Source of the DNA: Lycocorax pyrrhopterus obiensis
Lineage: Eukaryota > Chordata > Aves > Passeriformes > Paradisaeidae
Length of the DNA stretch: 64,000 nt
Reading direction: 5' to 3'
Assembly (NCBI GenBank): GCA_014706295.1
Contig: JACSVZ010000025.1
Span: 1,860,001-1,924,000, forward strand
Position numbers and translations under genes: made by a program. The notes under the pieces were generated by a model. That model searched no databases and had not been told where the DNA came from. It saw only the letters and a program-made list of their open reading frames with translations. Below, piece by piece: positions 12,301 to 27,300 of the stretch; position 1 is the stretch's first letter; each line of letters begins with the position of its first letter.

Positions 12301-15300
12301 GCCAGCTCATGTCCTAGAAGCAGAGCAAAATAATTACTTTTTCCATAAGGTCATGAATATCAACGGTTTGGAACACTTGGACTGGTTTTGGTGGATTCTC
12401 TGCCACATCAACTCAAATTTCCTACTCCATCCATTGCTGCTGGAAGGTGCCTCAGAAGACTCTGCTTGGGATTTCTCTTGTGTAGGCCTCAGGAAATATC
12501 CCCAAATCCCATTATTTTGTCCAGAAAGCATCCAAACGTGGCCTCCGTGGCAAACATGTGGGTAGACAAGTTCGTGGCACCATTCTGATGCTCTGCAAGC
12601 AAATTTTCAAGGTCTGAAGAGGCAATTCTGTGCACCTCTGATGATGCAAAACACCTTCCCTGGGGTTTATATGTCCCCTGGGACATGTAGCAGAGGGATT
12701 TCCAGCCCAGAAAAGAAGCAAAATCAGGCAATTCACAGGCTACTTTTTTAAAGTATTACAGATATCAAGGAGGTGGTTTTGAATGATGACGTATCACAAA
12801 GGGAAGAACTGGCAAAACTCATCTAGGTGCAAGAACTGCTGGTTTTTTCAAAAAAAGCAAGAGATGATTTCAAGGTGAAGTCAAATCCCACGTTTGTGCC
12901 TGATTTCAGCTTGTGGAGGAGAGTTTTTTAACATCCCTAAGCCAAGAGTCTGCGGAATGGCCTCCAAAAAATTTGCAGGCCATGCAAAGCCCCTTTTGCA
13001 TATTGCTAAACCCATTTTGCAATAACTCATAGTCAAGAACAGAAATTGCTCTGGGACAAGCAATCAAAAAAACCCCAAGAACAACCCAACCAATGCTTTG
13101 GATTATTTGTTTTTGGACTGAACAAATGCTGACATGCACAACAAATCCCCATTGCATTAAATTGCGTAAAAATGGTGTAATGGTCTAGCAGGAGGAGAGA
13201 AATGGAGCCAGGTGAAGAAAAAAATTAAAATTTTGGGAAAGGAAAACCTATTTCTATACATATCAAGGTGAAACATCACCAGCAAATAGTGCAGGAAATT
13301 TATCCACACTGGCTGTGTGTTTTGTGGTCTCTAAAAAAATCCCCACAACACACCAATCGTGGTTTTTGGACATATTCTGAAGCAACTCTTGCTGCCAAGG
13401 TGGAATTTGGCCATGGGCAGTTGGATTGATCCCATGTATAACCTTGCAGCACTCGATACATCCATATTCATATGTGTCTGTATCTATTGCTGTGTCTTTC
13501 TGTATCTCTGTGTATGTGGGTTTGCCCCAGTTCTAGTACACAGATGGATGTATATATTCTATCCAATCCCCAGAATGCCTCCAGAAAAGGAGGAGCCATC
13601 CACCTCAGTGTGGGCAACCTGCACCAAGACAGAGGAGATGGTTAGTGTGATGCAGGAGAAGCACATTCCTGTTGGTGGGAGGCACTAGTTGAAGGGAATT
13701 TTGGCTTAAAAAGTCTTGCAGGGCTCAAAACTGAACATTTCAACCTGTTCTTGAGCTGACACTTTTCCCCTATTTACACTGTCCTTTTTTTTTGTTGTTG
13801 TTATTTTTTGGGTGTTGTGTGTTGTTTTTTTTTTTAGCGCCAATGGTTTGCCAGAAGTTGGTGATGGCAAAGCAGGGATGAAAAGGCCAGTGGCATTAGC
13901 TGTCATTAGAATAAGAGTCATGTATTCCTCACTGCCAAGATGCACATAATTAGAAATTAGAAAAAGGTCAGATCTCACCATTATCAACTCAATCAGCTGC
14001 TGAGTGCCACACAGTCAATTAATTCAGCATCTGTATTTTTTACAACCCCGCGCACGTACGCCATCGGACTGTAACTCTTTATCCGGACAGATATACGACG
14101 CAGCGGAGCAGGGACATAAAATGAGACCCTAAGCAAATGAGCTGAGATAATTGAGAGATTTATTTTTTTACATATATGTGTCAGGTCTTCTTGCCTTTGC
14201 CCTTGAATATTGACTTTCATGGCCGGTGAGCGCTGGGAGGATGCGGAAATCCTGGGCACGACACCTCCACCTTGTGCTTTGCCTGCGTCAACTGCGGAGG
14301 AGGGGGAAAGAAACCCCAGAAAAAAATAGAAAAAAAAAAAAAAGCTAAATAAAAGATCTTTCCAGCAGCAGCCCATCACCCCTGTTGTTCACCAACCAAA
14401 AATTCACTTTGTCTGTCGTGGAGCTGCCTCTGGAGTTTGGCCCTGGATTTTTCAGGATGTTTCCCAACCATGGCAACTTGCAGTTTGTAAAGATGACCAC
14501 TAAAATTTGCAAGTTAAAAACACCCTTTGAAATGCAAAGACGCTTTGTTACATAAAACCGGATTTATTGCCCCGGAGTGAATAGCTGAAATTTTATATAT
14601 TATGCAAGATTTCAAACAGCGGCTGTAAAACTTAAGGTTTCAGCTCGGTGAGAGGAATGTTTTATGTGTAAATTTTTTAAGGTTTATGGGGTACGTTTTA
14701 ATGAGGCCCAGGCTTTGCACCGGCAACAGCTCACGGCTGAGTTGCAGCCCCGTAATCTTGTTAGAAGAAGTGGCCTCCAGAGAATAACCAAACACTTTTC
14801 AGCAACGAGGGGTTTGGCTTGTACTTTTTTGTGGGCATGGGGAGCAATTCCCATGAAGGCAACGGTGAATTTGGGGAATTTTTTCCTCTTGGATTCCGGG
14901 GTTATGATTGATGGGCAAGGGAAAGAAATGTAGATATGCAGAGGGACGGGCTCTGGGATGGGTTTTGGGCAAGAATATTGATTTTTTTGGTGTGTTGAGA
15001 AAGGAAATTAATTTCATTCTGCTGTAGGGATCAGTTCTCCGTTAGATTTTGGGGGAGAATATTGATTTTAACTTTGTGCCCTTGCATAGATGGTGAAGGC
15101 GATCCAAGTGCTGCGCATCCACCTCCTGGAGCTGGAGAAGGTCAATGAGTTGTGCAAGGACTTTTGCAACCGTTACATCACCTGCCTCAAAACCAAGATG
15201 CACAGCGACAACCTACTCAGGAATGACCTGGGGGGGCCCTACTCCCCCAACCCCTCCTCCATCAGCCTCCACCCCCAGGTAACGCCTTAAAATTCCTCTC

Positions 15301-18300
15301 TAATCACCACTGTTGCACATTGGCCAACAGGGAGTTGGGCCAGCAAGGTTTCAGCCTTGCTCTACAGGAGTTGTGGCCTCCTGAAAAGTCATCAGAGTCC
15401 ATCCCCAAGAATTAAAAGCCAAATCCTTTATCTTGCTCATAGAGTGCAATAACTGATTTTGTGGTGACTTTTTTTCTTTATCTTAAATTTTTTTATGTCC
15501 TTTTTTTCGTGGGTTGGCAGAGCTGCCACCCCAATGTTTGTGGCTCTGCAAAAGAGAGAGTGAAGGACTCCTAAACTCTAAAGCTGCAGCAATTGAATGC
15601 GAGGGGAAGGGAGCCGTGTGAGTGTATGGAAATATAAACAAGAAAGTTGCATTTTTTCATGAAAAAATGCCATTTATTGGCAGGAAGGATAGAAACATCA
15701 AGATTTTCTTCACTGCTTCTCTTTCCTTTCTTGTTTCAAGGAAGCTCCACAGATTTTTGGGTCTCAGATAACCCTTTCTGGCTTCACTGCTCCTTTTTGT
15801 GTCTCAGCAGATCTTGCAGTTCTCCCCCAGCATGATCAACATTCCCTTGACTTCTTCTTTTGCATGATTTGGATTTTAGCTGGGAGGAGAAGACATTTGG
15901 TGCCTCGAGCGTAGTGGAAGAGTACAAGGAAATTCCTGAGAACTGCAGAAATACCAGCTGAAGTAGCCAAACCAAGTTGAACCTTGGTGGCTTTTGGTGC
16001 AAAATAAGGGACTGTAACTCAATATTCAGAAAAGAAGTTGCCCATGGGTTGGGGTTTTCACATGCGTCTGCAGTGCAGGGAAGAAATCTTGGCTGTTTGC
16101 ATCCCAAAAAACTTGACGCTATATTGTGTTCCCCTAGGGGATTTCTGTCTCTCAGATACCTGGTTTTTGGGGTAGAAAAATGGAATTTAGGGTTGCACAA
16201 TCCCACTAGAAATAACTGCAGCGAACCCAAAATAACCCAGGCAGCTCCTGGGGTTCTCCCTAAAAAGGAGGCAGGTGGTGGGGCCTTCTTAGGGCTTTTG
16301 GGGCATTTTTAAGGTGGTGGAAAGGAAAAAAATACCATTTTTAGTAGCTCAGCTCCAGGTGCTGCCGAGTTTGAAGCTCCCAATGTGATGAAGGAAAAGC
16401 CCCCCAGAAAAGTTCTGTTTCTTATTTGGGTTCCCTGAAAGCACCAAACCACTTAATCATTGATCTAAGAAACCCCATCCTCACTCTATATTCTAATAAT
16501 CTCTAGAAATAGACTTATTATCCCTTCGCTGCTTTATGGAAGCATTCCTTATGATCAAAATTAGCAAGACACTTGCATAAAAGAGAACAATAATTGCTCA
16601 ACGAGCATCTCGTTTGTAATTTATTAGTTTCTATTATTGTGCATTGCCATGGCAACAGCTCACATCCCGGGTGATGAGAGAGATGTTAGATATGAGCCGA
16701 CAAAGCTCCCGGTCCCAGCAAATGGAGATGCACGTTTTTTATCAGTAATTTTCATGAAAATAATAAGTGAGGGAGTTAATGAGATGGAAAGCCGTCCTGT
16801 GGCTATTGTGAATTTTTTTCCCCTCCTTCCCCTTTTTTTTTTTTTTTTTTTTAAAGTGTTGATCTAATTAGAATGCATCGGTCAGGAAAAGTAATGAGGA
16901 TTTAGTGTCTCACAAAGAGGTGGGGATCATATCAGAAAATTAGCACAAGTCTTTGGAAAATAATCAGGCCCATGGAGAGGTACCGAGTGCTTCTGATTCC
17001 TGGAAACCCAGAGCTGCTGACATTTTCCTTCTGGGCAAGACTTGAAAGTTGAGGAATTCAAGTGAGGATTTGGAGGCAGTTGCTAAATAAATGGGAACGC
17101 ACCCAGGAAAGACCCAACTGGAGGGGAAACGCTCGCTCAGCCACGAGGGGATTTTCAGCAGGTGGAGCTGAAATATTCACAGTGATGGACCATGAAAGAG
17201 CCACCATCTCATCAGGTCATGGGATGAGGATGACCTGCCGGTGACAATACAATGGCAAATATTTCCTGTGTCCAACTAAGCCACGTTCAAGTGCCCGAGT
17301 CCTTCAACTCATTGAGTACACTTGAGTTTGCATAGATAAGGCTTAAAAAAGAAGGGTGGAAATGCTCTATGTCCATCAGTTGAGTTTTAGAGGCTAAGGA
17401 TGCTCCAGAGAGCTGAAAAATCGCAGGATCAGTGTTTAAAAAATGGCAAGTGGGATGATTTCTCTAATTATCAGCCTATTGGTTTCATGCTGAGGGGAGG
17501 TGCAAGAGCAAATGGGCCATTAATTTAGGATTTCAAAAAAATCTAAATAATCAAATGTAATTCATATCAATGAAGGAGGTTTCTCAGCAAATAGGTTTTC
17601 TTAGGGTTTGGAAGGAGTGTCAATCATTTTGTGAGGAGATACATCACGTTTGTCGTGAAACTGAAATATTTCAGGTCTTGGCAAAGTTTCTTACCACAGG
17701 ACATGTTTAAAAAATTATGGATACACAATAGCAAGGATACCAACCAAAAGTGGGAAAACAACAGCTGGACCTGTAAAATGTCATCACAGGACAATCACTG
17801 TTGGATCCCTGGTGTATCCAAAAAGGATGGTCCTTCACTTGCTGTTATTTCTGCTTTCTAAAATGGAAAATGCAAGAATTTTTGGAGATGCAAAATACCT
17901 GAGATGATGGGAAGATGAAAGAACACTCGAACAAGGTGTTTTCACTGAAATCTTCTCACGTTGCCAGGCTGAGAGATGATTCCTGGTGTTGGCCAAGTTT
18001 GGTGACAGCTGTGGGGTTTTCCCATGTGATGAGTCTTCCCTGAACCTTCATTACCTTACAGGGATTTTTGTACCCTGTTTCCTCCGTTGCTTTCTCATTC
18101 TGTGCTTTGCTTTGTCTTGTGATTCAGCCGTAGCCTCTTTGTCCTGCGAGTCCACCAAGCACCTCCTCTTCTATTTTCGTTGGTCGCTTTTCACTTGGCT
18201 TCATTGCTCTACCTTGAGTCCTCATTGGGCCCTTTTTATCCCTCTCCCTTTATTTAATGAATCGTTTTTTAGCTTTTTTCCAACCAGGATGGGAGAGGAG

Positions 18301-21300
18301 AGGTCCTTCTTTCATGGTGGAGGGAGGAAACCAATTTCATGCAATGCTTAACTTCAGCTTTCCTTCGACATCAAAGGGGTCCTCACTGCTCTCCACTTGC
18401 AAGAAAAAAACCATGGCAAAGCCAATCACACTGGGAACCACAGCACTGCCAGGGACATTTAAATTGAATCAAATTTTGTATTTTTCAGCTCTCGTTTCAG
18501 CTTGGCAGTGTTTAAACGGGCATTTGCAGGACAGCATTTCTTCTTCTCAAATTACTTCTCCACAGAATCACAGAATGGTGTGGGTTGGAAGGGACCTTAA
18601 AGCCCATCTTGATCCAACACCCTGCCATGGGCAGGGCCACCATCCACTAGCCCAGGTTGCCGGTGGCTGGAGGTGGACAGTTGGTTTGGTGGAGGTCAAT
18701 GCAGCGCTTCTCTGTGTAGATCTTCATTTATCCAAGTCTGCCCTGTGAACAAGCCTGGATTTCTGTGTTATTTAAAGCCAACTTTTTTCTCATCCCCATC
18801 CACCCATCCATTCACGAAGGAGGCTTATGAATCGTCTTACATGAGTTTGAGTTTGGCCAGCTCTTTCTTGGCAAACCCATGGGTTTCTTTTTTTTCTCCA
18901 ACTGATTCTGATTTCCCCCAGCACAAGTAATTTTCAGAGTTAGGATGAGACAGATATTTTTACACATTGTGTACCACCCAAAAATGAATGTCTGTGTCAT
19001 GAAGCACAAGGGGAAGGACAGCAGCTCAAGCAGCACTGAATTTTAGCACTATCTTACCTTCTGGCACTTGGACATTTGCCTTATTGGAAGAAAGGGGTTT
19101 TTTAATGCCATGTCCCAGGTCTTTTTCTTCATTAAAGTGACTTTTAATTTGGAGAAATCATGTTTTGCTATTGATCAGTGCCGAGATGTGGGTCTGCAGA
19201 GACACCTAGTGATGCATTTTTTTTCACACTCAGATTTCAAAACTGCCAAAAGCATTTCAGCTTGAGGGTGGTGCATCACCAGCACAGGGTGCCCAGAGAA
19301 GCTGTGGCTGCCCCATCCCTGGAAGTGTCTAGGATGAGGCTGGAAAGGGCTTGGAAAAACCTGGGACAGTGGAAGGTGTCCCTGCCCATGGCAGGGGGGT
19401 GGAATGAGATGAGCTTTAAGGACCCCTCCAACCCAAACTGTTTTAGGATTCTATGAACTTCCTTGAGTCTCAAAATATAAAATATAAAATATATAAAATA
19501 TTTTCCACTGCAGCAAAACTGCCAAGCCTAATAGAATTTGGCTGACATTTGCAATCTGAGGCAATCGGTATGCAAAATGTATTTTTTAAATCTTCTTGGA
19601 GATATCACTCTATATTTATTTGAAGGCAGAGCCTCCACTTCCATTGGGTCACTTTGGTTTCACAGTTGTGTTGCAGAAAGACCATTAATTCCTTTAACAG
19701 CTCTTTCTAATAATTACCAATATTCTGCCTTTTTGGACACCAGTGAGATGATGTTTTGGGAGAGTTTTCCCCTACACCACAAAAACAAAGGCAATTTTTT
19801 TCATCACAAAATACTGTTGGAAATGGCTTTGACCGCTGTGTCTGGAAACAGCAGTTTCTTGTTCCCATTTTCTGGTATTCCAAATTGCTTCTTCCCAATG
19901 CACTTCCAAAAATGGTGTTCTGGATGCCCTTCTTTAGGAAGAATTGTAGAAAAACAAGGCAGGGGAGGAAAACTGGAGGTCTTCAAGCTGCTCCAAACCT
20001 CTGGTTGCACCTGGCCATATCTGGCTGCTTTTTGGTGTTCTCCTGGACCACACTTGGTTTTTATGAATATTTCCACTGTGTTTGTTATCTGGATGCTTAG
20101 CCAGGGAAAAATCTGAGAGCGTGCAAAAGAGACTGATTTTTGCTCTCTATATCCTGAGAAATACTCATTTCTCAAACCGAAAACCACATCCCCCAGAAGA
20201 CTGGAGGTGGGGAAGCAATACTAAAAAAAAAAAAGTACAAGTATTTTACGGTCATATTTGCATTTTTAAAATTAATTCAGCTATGGAAAGGAATGTCTGG
20301 GAAGTGAATGAAAAATTCACAGCAATTGCAGCAAAATTTCCAGGTAACCAAAATAACAAAAGTAACGTGGCAGAGGCATTGGGTCCAACATTTTGGACTT
20401 GCCATCACAGGAGGGGAAAGTGCAATAAGGGGGTTTTAAGAGCAAAAGCATGAAATTTATTGAGAATGATGGCACGGGCAAAGCAGTGGTGATTGATGGG
20501 GGAAAGTTGCATGAATGTGATGGGGAGAAGGAGAAAAAAGGAACAGACCTCAGGTTCTGTCGCTGTTTTCCCCACGGATGAGTAGAGAAATGACACAAAG
20601 TCCAGGCTCAGGGATAGATGGATGATGCTTTAATGAATTCTCAGAAGGCTTTTATATGTTAGTTCACAAAGTGTATTAAATGGCATAAGGTAATTGGTTT
20701 TTGCCATCCACCCCCTAAGGGGATTGGTCAAGTTCTAAGACACCCATCTCTGAATGTTTTTCTAGTTAGAACCGTAACAATCCTGCAAAACAACCTGCAG
20801 CTGCAAGAAGTTTACAAAACTGTAACATTGCTTTGAGTTACTTGCATGGGAAAGACAGAGCTCTCACAAAATGCTGCAGAGAGCTGAAGAAATTCTCTGC
20901 TAGAGGTTTTTCAGCATCCATAAGGTTCCCCCCCACGATGGGAAATGCATCAGTGAGGACACAGAGTGCCCCAAATCCCTGTGCAACAACACAGCCAGGT
21001 CTTGATGTCACATGAATTGATTTGGTGCATTCCCATTCCCGTCTCTGTAGTTCCACCACCTGGAGAAAGGGAGCTGCAGCTTTTTCCATTCTGATCCCAT
21101 CTGCGTGGTTGCCTGTTCCAGTGTCATTGCACATCACTAATCCAGGGAAATTCTCTTTTCTTAACCCAAATAATAGGATTCTTGAAGAAATGCATCAAAA
21201 TGTAGGAAAAATGAATAAAAAGGTGAAAAAAAATCCCCCTTATTGACATTAGGTTCAACACTTGAGAACCAGCTGGACACCAGGGAAGTGATGCAGAGTG

Positions 21301-24300
21301 GGAAAGTCAGTAGAAAAGGGAGAAAAAAATCAGTGCAGTTTCATTTCCATTCCAGTTGGGTGAATTAGGAGCTATAGTTACCTTGGGCTTATTTTAAAAT
21401 GATAATTTTATCAATATTACCAATATTATTTGCAAAACCCTGCCCATGTGGAAATTTGGGGTACATTGCCTGTATTCCCCCCGTAGCCTCCAGTGTGGCA
21501 CTGCCCCCTTCCCAAAATGTCACATTAAATACTCAAATAGTCATTTAAATATTAAAATAAATAATCAAATAATAATCCAGTTTGGGATCTTTTGGTGGTT
21601 GCTCCAGACATGGGCCTTAAAGTAAAACTACAGCTTTTGGCTCAAAAAGTGCCCATTTTTGCAAGAAATTGGCTTAAAGCTGCAAGAATTATATCAATGG
21701 GGTATATTATAATTAACTTCATTATTTTACTCTTATTTTGGCAAAGGGAAACCGTGGTGCTCTCCTTGAATTTTAGCAAAGGCTGCATCCTCCAGTCCCA
21801 GTCAAAGCACCAAAAGAATAGAAATATTTAGAAAGAAAAAGATTAAAGAAATTCCTTTTGGCCCCTCATGATCTTTTTTTTCCCCTTTCATTTTTTTTTA
21901 TGGAAAAGAGTGACTGCACAAAGAAAGCAAGTTTGGGGAAGGAAGATGCTGAGTGGGAGCTCTGCAGAGCATAAATCCTTATTTTCCCATCTTTCTCTGC
22001 AATCGCAACAAACCGAAAAATCACATTTCCTGCAATTTTTCCTGTTGAACCACCAGAACCAAAAATTGTAGGGGGCAAAAATAAAACTTCCATGCTCCCA
22101 CATGCTAAAATCCATGGGTTTCATATTTCCTGTTCTGCAGGAGATGCTGCAGAGCTCTCCAGCGGCGCTGCCGCCCGCGTCCAACCCCCCGCCGGGCATC
22201 GTGGTGCCCGCGGCCACGCTGCCACCGGGCAACCTGGCCATGAGCACCGGCAGCAGCTCGCCCGCCGTGCCAGGTAGGGAGCACGGGGGAGGTGGTGGGG
22301 AGGTGGGAATTTGGGGGTTCTGGTACCCCCACATGTCTGCTTTTCCGCAGGTGGAGCCCTGTACCAGCCCGTGACCATGGTGACGTCACAGGGCCAGGTC
22401 CTCGCCCAAGCCATCACCCCTGGTGCCCTGCAGATCCCCAATGCCCAGGTAAGGCCTTCCCACCTCAGATTGCAGTTTCAGCCAAAGCTTTGCACTGCAG
22501 CAGGCAGAATCCCCCCATCTCTCCATAAATTCAACCCTTGGAGTATCTTAAATTTTTAATTAGCAAGAAATGTTGATTAAACCCATCTGCCAGGTGCCTT
22601 TGGGGTACCTAACAAATTATAGCAATGACCTAAGAAGTTATAACAATGCTTATATTATTGTTATAAAATATTACAATAGAATAATAATATTATAATGCAT
22701 CATATTACTTTGTGCAATATCGGACAATATCTGTTATTTATAATGTGTGATGGAACATATTCCATTTTATTCTATATGCTTTATTATATACTGTGTGTTG
22801 TACATATTGTATATTGTATATTCTATATTAATTGTTTATTATGTATAGGATGGGATAAGATTAGGATAGGATAGGATGGGATAGGATAGGATAGGATAGG
22901 ATAAGATAGGATAGGATAGGATAGGATAGGATAGGATAGGATAGGATTGGGATAGGATGGGATAGGATAAGATTAGGATAAGATGAGATAGGACAGGATA
23001 AGATTAGGATAGGATGGGATAGGATAGGGTAAGTTTGGGATAGGATGGGATAAGATAGGATAGGATAGGATAGGATAGGATAAGATTAGGATAGGATAGG
23101 ATAGGATAGGATAGGATAGGATAGGATAGGATAGGATAGGATAGGATAGGATAGGATAGGATAGGATAGGATAGGATAGGATAGGATAGGATAGGATAGG
23201 ATAGGACAGGACAGATATTATTGCTGATATATTGTAGATCTGGGATCACTGGCATTGCCTGTCCAGTACAGCAATCATGGCACTTGTGGGAAAGGCTCAT
23301 TTTTAGGTCTTACTTTCTGAATTTGGGGATATTTTTCAGCCATTTGCTCTGGTTTTATTCCTTTTTTTTTTCCTGACATTGCAACGAGTTACACAACGAT
23401 CCCTGCATTCGTGCAGTAAGACAATGATTTGGAACAGAGCTGGATTTATTAGCACAACTTGTCCACGAGCTCTTCCCAACCCCTATTCCCCAGGAATTTG
23501 GAAAAAAAAAACCCCATCAGTTTCTGTTACACTGCTTCCCAGGGGCAGAGCAGCAAAAATTCACCTCCGTTATTTCTGAAATGCCCCATTTTAATTGCAG
23601 GAGCCTCTTATAAAACAATCAATAAACAGCATTTTAGAAAGGAGTGGCACCTCCCTGGCAGGTTTTTTTTGCCTGTGCAATGCTTAAAAAATTTCTTTCT
23701 ATAGTATCTCTCCATTGCAGGTTTAAATCTTGCAGCAAAACCCTCTGTGGTGGGAAAAACACGCGCACAGGGAATATTGGGGCAGGGAGAGAGCCTGGAC
23801 AAGCACCTCCGGATGCTCTTCCTGTGCCACTGGCATGATTTATTCAGCTGGAGCCCAGGGGAATCACAGGGACCTGCTGGCCTGATGTTTAATTCATCCA
23901 GGAGAAGTGTTTTGATGAAGACTTGGGGAAAAAAAAAATCCCTTTTTAACTCAAGTGCTTAGATTTCAGTTTGGTTCCTGAATCCTCATTAAAACTTCTC
24001 TTGCAGCAAGATGTTTCTGTATAATTTTGGGGGGGGTGGAAAGCAAATTTTGGCTCAATGGGCATCTTTCTCCTTGTGGTAGAAATCAGCTGGGTGAGGA
24101 ACGAGACTTTGCAAGGGGTTAGTGAGTGGCAGGGTTTTAACTTGCAGTTGAGAAAATCATCTTTTTACGAGGTTTGGTTTTTTTTTTTTACCTTATTTTT
24201 TCAGGTAAAAATATTTTCCTCCTAAACCACACTTTGGAATTGGTCATGGCGTCATCAGCACAGTCCCCAACGGTGCCATTACCCCTTGCAAAGCATTGAC

Positions 24301-27300
24301 AAAAAAATTGAGATAAAAGATACAGATCCTGGAAGAAAATCTGCATTTATGCAGATTTAGTGGAGCAGGAAATGGGTTTTGGATGCTCCTTTAAGTGCCA
24401 GTTTCTTTGCACTCATCCCACTCCCATTTTGGGTTGGTTTTGCTCATTTCTTGGGTTGCCCATCACCATTTTCAACCAATTCTCTCCACATTCCTTTCCC
24501 CTGACAGGTGAACCTGGATCTCACCTCCCTCCTTGATGGCGAGGACAAGAAGTCCAAGAACAAACGGGGCGTCCTGCCCAAACACGCCACCAACATCATG
24601 CGCTCATGGCTCTTCCAGCATCTCATGGTGAGCACCACAGCCACCAAAACACCCTGCAAACTGGGCAATAAAGGACAAAAAGTCCAGAAATCCTCAAATC
24701 CAGGCGGTGGTTTGTCTGGATTTGTATTTGGAAGTGCAAAGAGGCTTGTATTTTGGGAGTATTTTGGGAATGACCATTGTCACTGCAGGTGGGGCAAGAA
24801 GAAGCAAACAAATCTAGGAGGGGACTCACGTGATTTTTTGAAGATGGATAATTGAGCATTTTTTTTGCAGTTAACAGCTCCAAAATACCCTTTTCTAGCA
24901 AGCTGGAATGTGAGAGCTGCCTCACAAGGTGGGGCTGTAGCACATGAGCAATCAGTCAAAACACAGAATTGCAAAATCACCCCATTTTGAGGGACTGGAG
25001 ATGGAAGGTAGAGGGAGCTTAGATGCAAACTGGATATTTTCATGCATGAAGAGTTCTCTCTCATCAGCAGGGCTGGGAGAAGGGCAAAAAGCCAAAAATC
25101 CCACATTTTTCCTGCATAATTCAGCCAAGAAATCACTTGGAAACTCGTTGCAAAGACTTGCTCTCCAGGAAGACGGAGTGGTGGGAGATCCCCAAGGCAT
25201 CAGTAACGCGGAAGGTAACGGCTTCAAGGAGCAACTCATGGAAAAATCAGCCAGGACATGAAGCAGCAGCAGGTTGGGAACTTGCCAGCCTTTTTTTTTT
25301 TCATTGGAAATTCTGGACTTACTGCAATGAGGACAAGAACATTGCTGTGTTGGGCTGTGATCCCTGGCTGTGCCATGCATCTCCCGTGTCTCTGGAGGGC
25401 ACAACTGCAGATTTGCAGGCACAAAAAGGACTTAGAAGACCAGAAACTGCAAAACACTTTTCTGCCACGTGCCAGAAGAACCCCATAGTTTAAGATCTCC
25501 AAAATGGAATTGAAAAACTAAAAGAAATTCTTCTGCTGGATGGTTGGACTTTTGCTTTCAGCCTGCTCCTTGTGGTCAGAAGAAACTTGGGCTTCCCTGT
25601 GAGATATCTCCATCTGGTGTCAGAGATGATGTGGTTTCTAGCCAAAAATGCTCATCGTTTTATTGGAAGTACCAGCAGGAAGAAAGAATGCTGGAAATAA
25701 TAGACCAAAAAAGGGATATTTCTGCCAAAAAAGTACCATTTTTAACCACTGAGGCCCCAGTGGGAAAGTGAGCCTCCAGTGTGCGTTGACTTTGGGTGGT
25801 TTTGTCAAGGAAATCACACTGTTTTGGGGGCTAACAGCTGAAAAACACGTCATGGCAACTGTCACTGGCTTGGGGCTCCAAAACATGACATGTGGCACCG
25901 GTTTGATAGTAATTGCATTTCTGGGGTTGGAAAAGAGCATTTTAGCACAGTTGGAAGGAGGTTGCTGAAGCTTTGAGCTGGTGGTTTCCCAGTGCAGGTG
26001 TTTCGGGGTGTTTTATTGATGCCTCTATGAGCATTGTGAGTCACAGTGTGTTTTGAAGCCCAAATCCCACATTTATCAACAACCATCACTGGAAAATTGC
26101 TAGAGTTAAAAAAAAGAACAAGGAAATTTTCCTTCAAGGAAAATTGGAAATTGATGGAAAGCCTTGGAGAAGCCCTAAGGGCACCCGGGGAAATCTTGAT
26201 GCTTTTGGATGCCACCCTTCAATCTTGCATTCTGCAAATGCAAGAAGCCACCAAATTTAGGGTGGGAAAACAAAAACAAAAAAAAAAAGGCAGGTCTTCA
26301 TGATTTTTTACTCAGGGATGACATCTTGCATGCAGGGATGTAATTCTGCTACCCCATCTCTCTTTTTTTCCAGCACCCCTACCCCACAGAGGATGAGAAG
26401 AGGCAAATCGCTGCCCAAACCAACCTGACCCTCTTGCAAGTCAACAACTGGTGAGCAGTTTTTGGTGGCCCACGCAATCATTTTGCTGGCTTTAGGACTT
26501 TTTCACCCTATTTTGGTGCTGTGTAATGCTTTTGGGGGGGGGTAACTTGGGTGGTTAAGGCTGATTCTTGGGGTGTCCTGCACAGGGCCAGGAGCTGGAC
26601 TCAATGATCGTGATGAGTCCTCCCAACTCGGCACATTCTGTGATTTTATGACTCTGTGATTCCTGGGAGAGGAGCTCAGTTGTGTTTAATGCCGGCGCTG
26701 GTTTGCAAGGTCTCGGTGCCCTCTCCTGGTAAATCCAATGTGTAGCATTCTCTCACTCAGCTGGAAAAATTAATGCAGAGCTATAATGTGCCACAGGCAA
26801 ATAAAATAAAAAACCCCAGCCTTTTGAACCATGAAGGTACTTTTTAAAAATATTATTATTATATTGCAACTCACTGATTTGCTATCATGTTGTTTTAACT
26901 CGGTGTTGGGGTAACAGCTCTTAGTTATTCCAGTGTTCTCTCTTTTCCGTGGAAAGGTTCATAAATGCCCGGCGGCGCATCCTGCAGCCAATGCTCGATG
27001 CCAGCAACCCGGATCCAGCCCCCAAAGCCAAGAAAATCAAATCTCAGCACCGGCCCACGCAGCGGTTCTGGCCCAACTCCATCGCCGCCGGGGTCCTGCA
27101 GCAGCAGGGTGGCAATTCAGGGACAAATCCTGATGGTAAGGACAAAGCCCAGTGGCCCCTGCCCTTCCAGGAAGGAGTGGCCACACATTAAATTGTGGCC
27201 TTAACTGGTAATTTCTAGAGCCCTTTATTGTGCTGCGGGGAAACACGCGAAGTGGCCCATGCAAGAAGGTCCTTCCAGTTGGCCATCACAAGGCGCTGGC

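Larger units (their letters stand above)
15279..22140 (+). other. PKNOX2: PKNOX2 intron between coding exons 4 and 5
   Basis: About 6.9 kb. It contains an RFX-like palindrome (16644-16656), CR1 pieces (18561-18661 and 19265-19456) and a solo LTR on the minus strand (20558-20960). The rest shows no coding signal. Confidence 0.85.
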
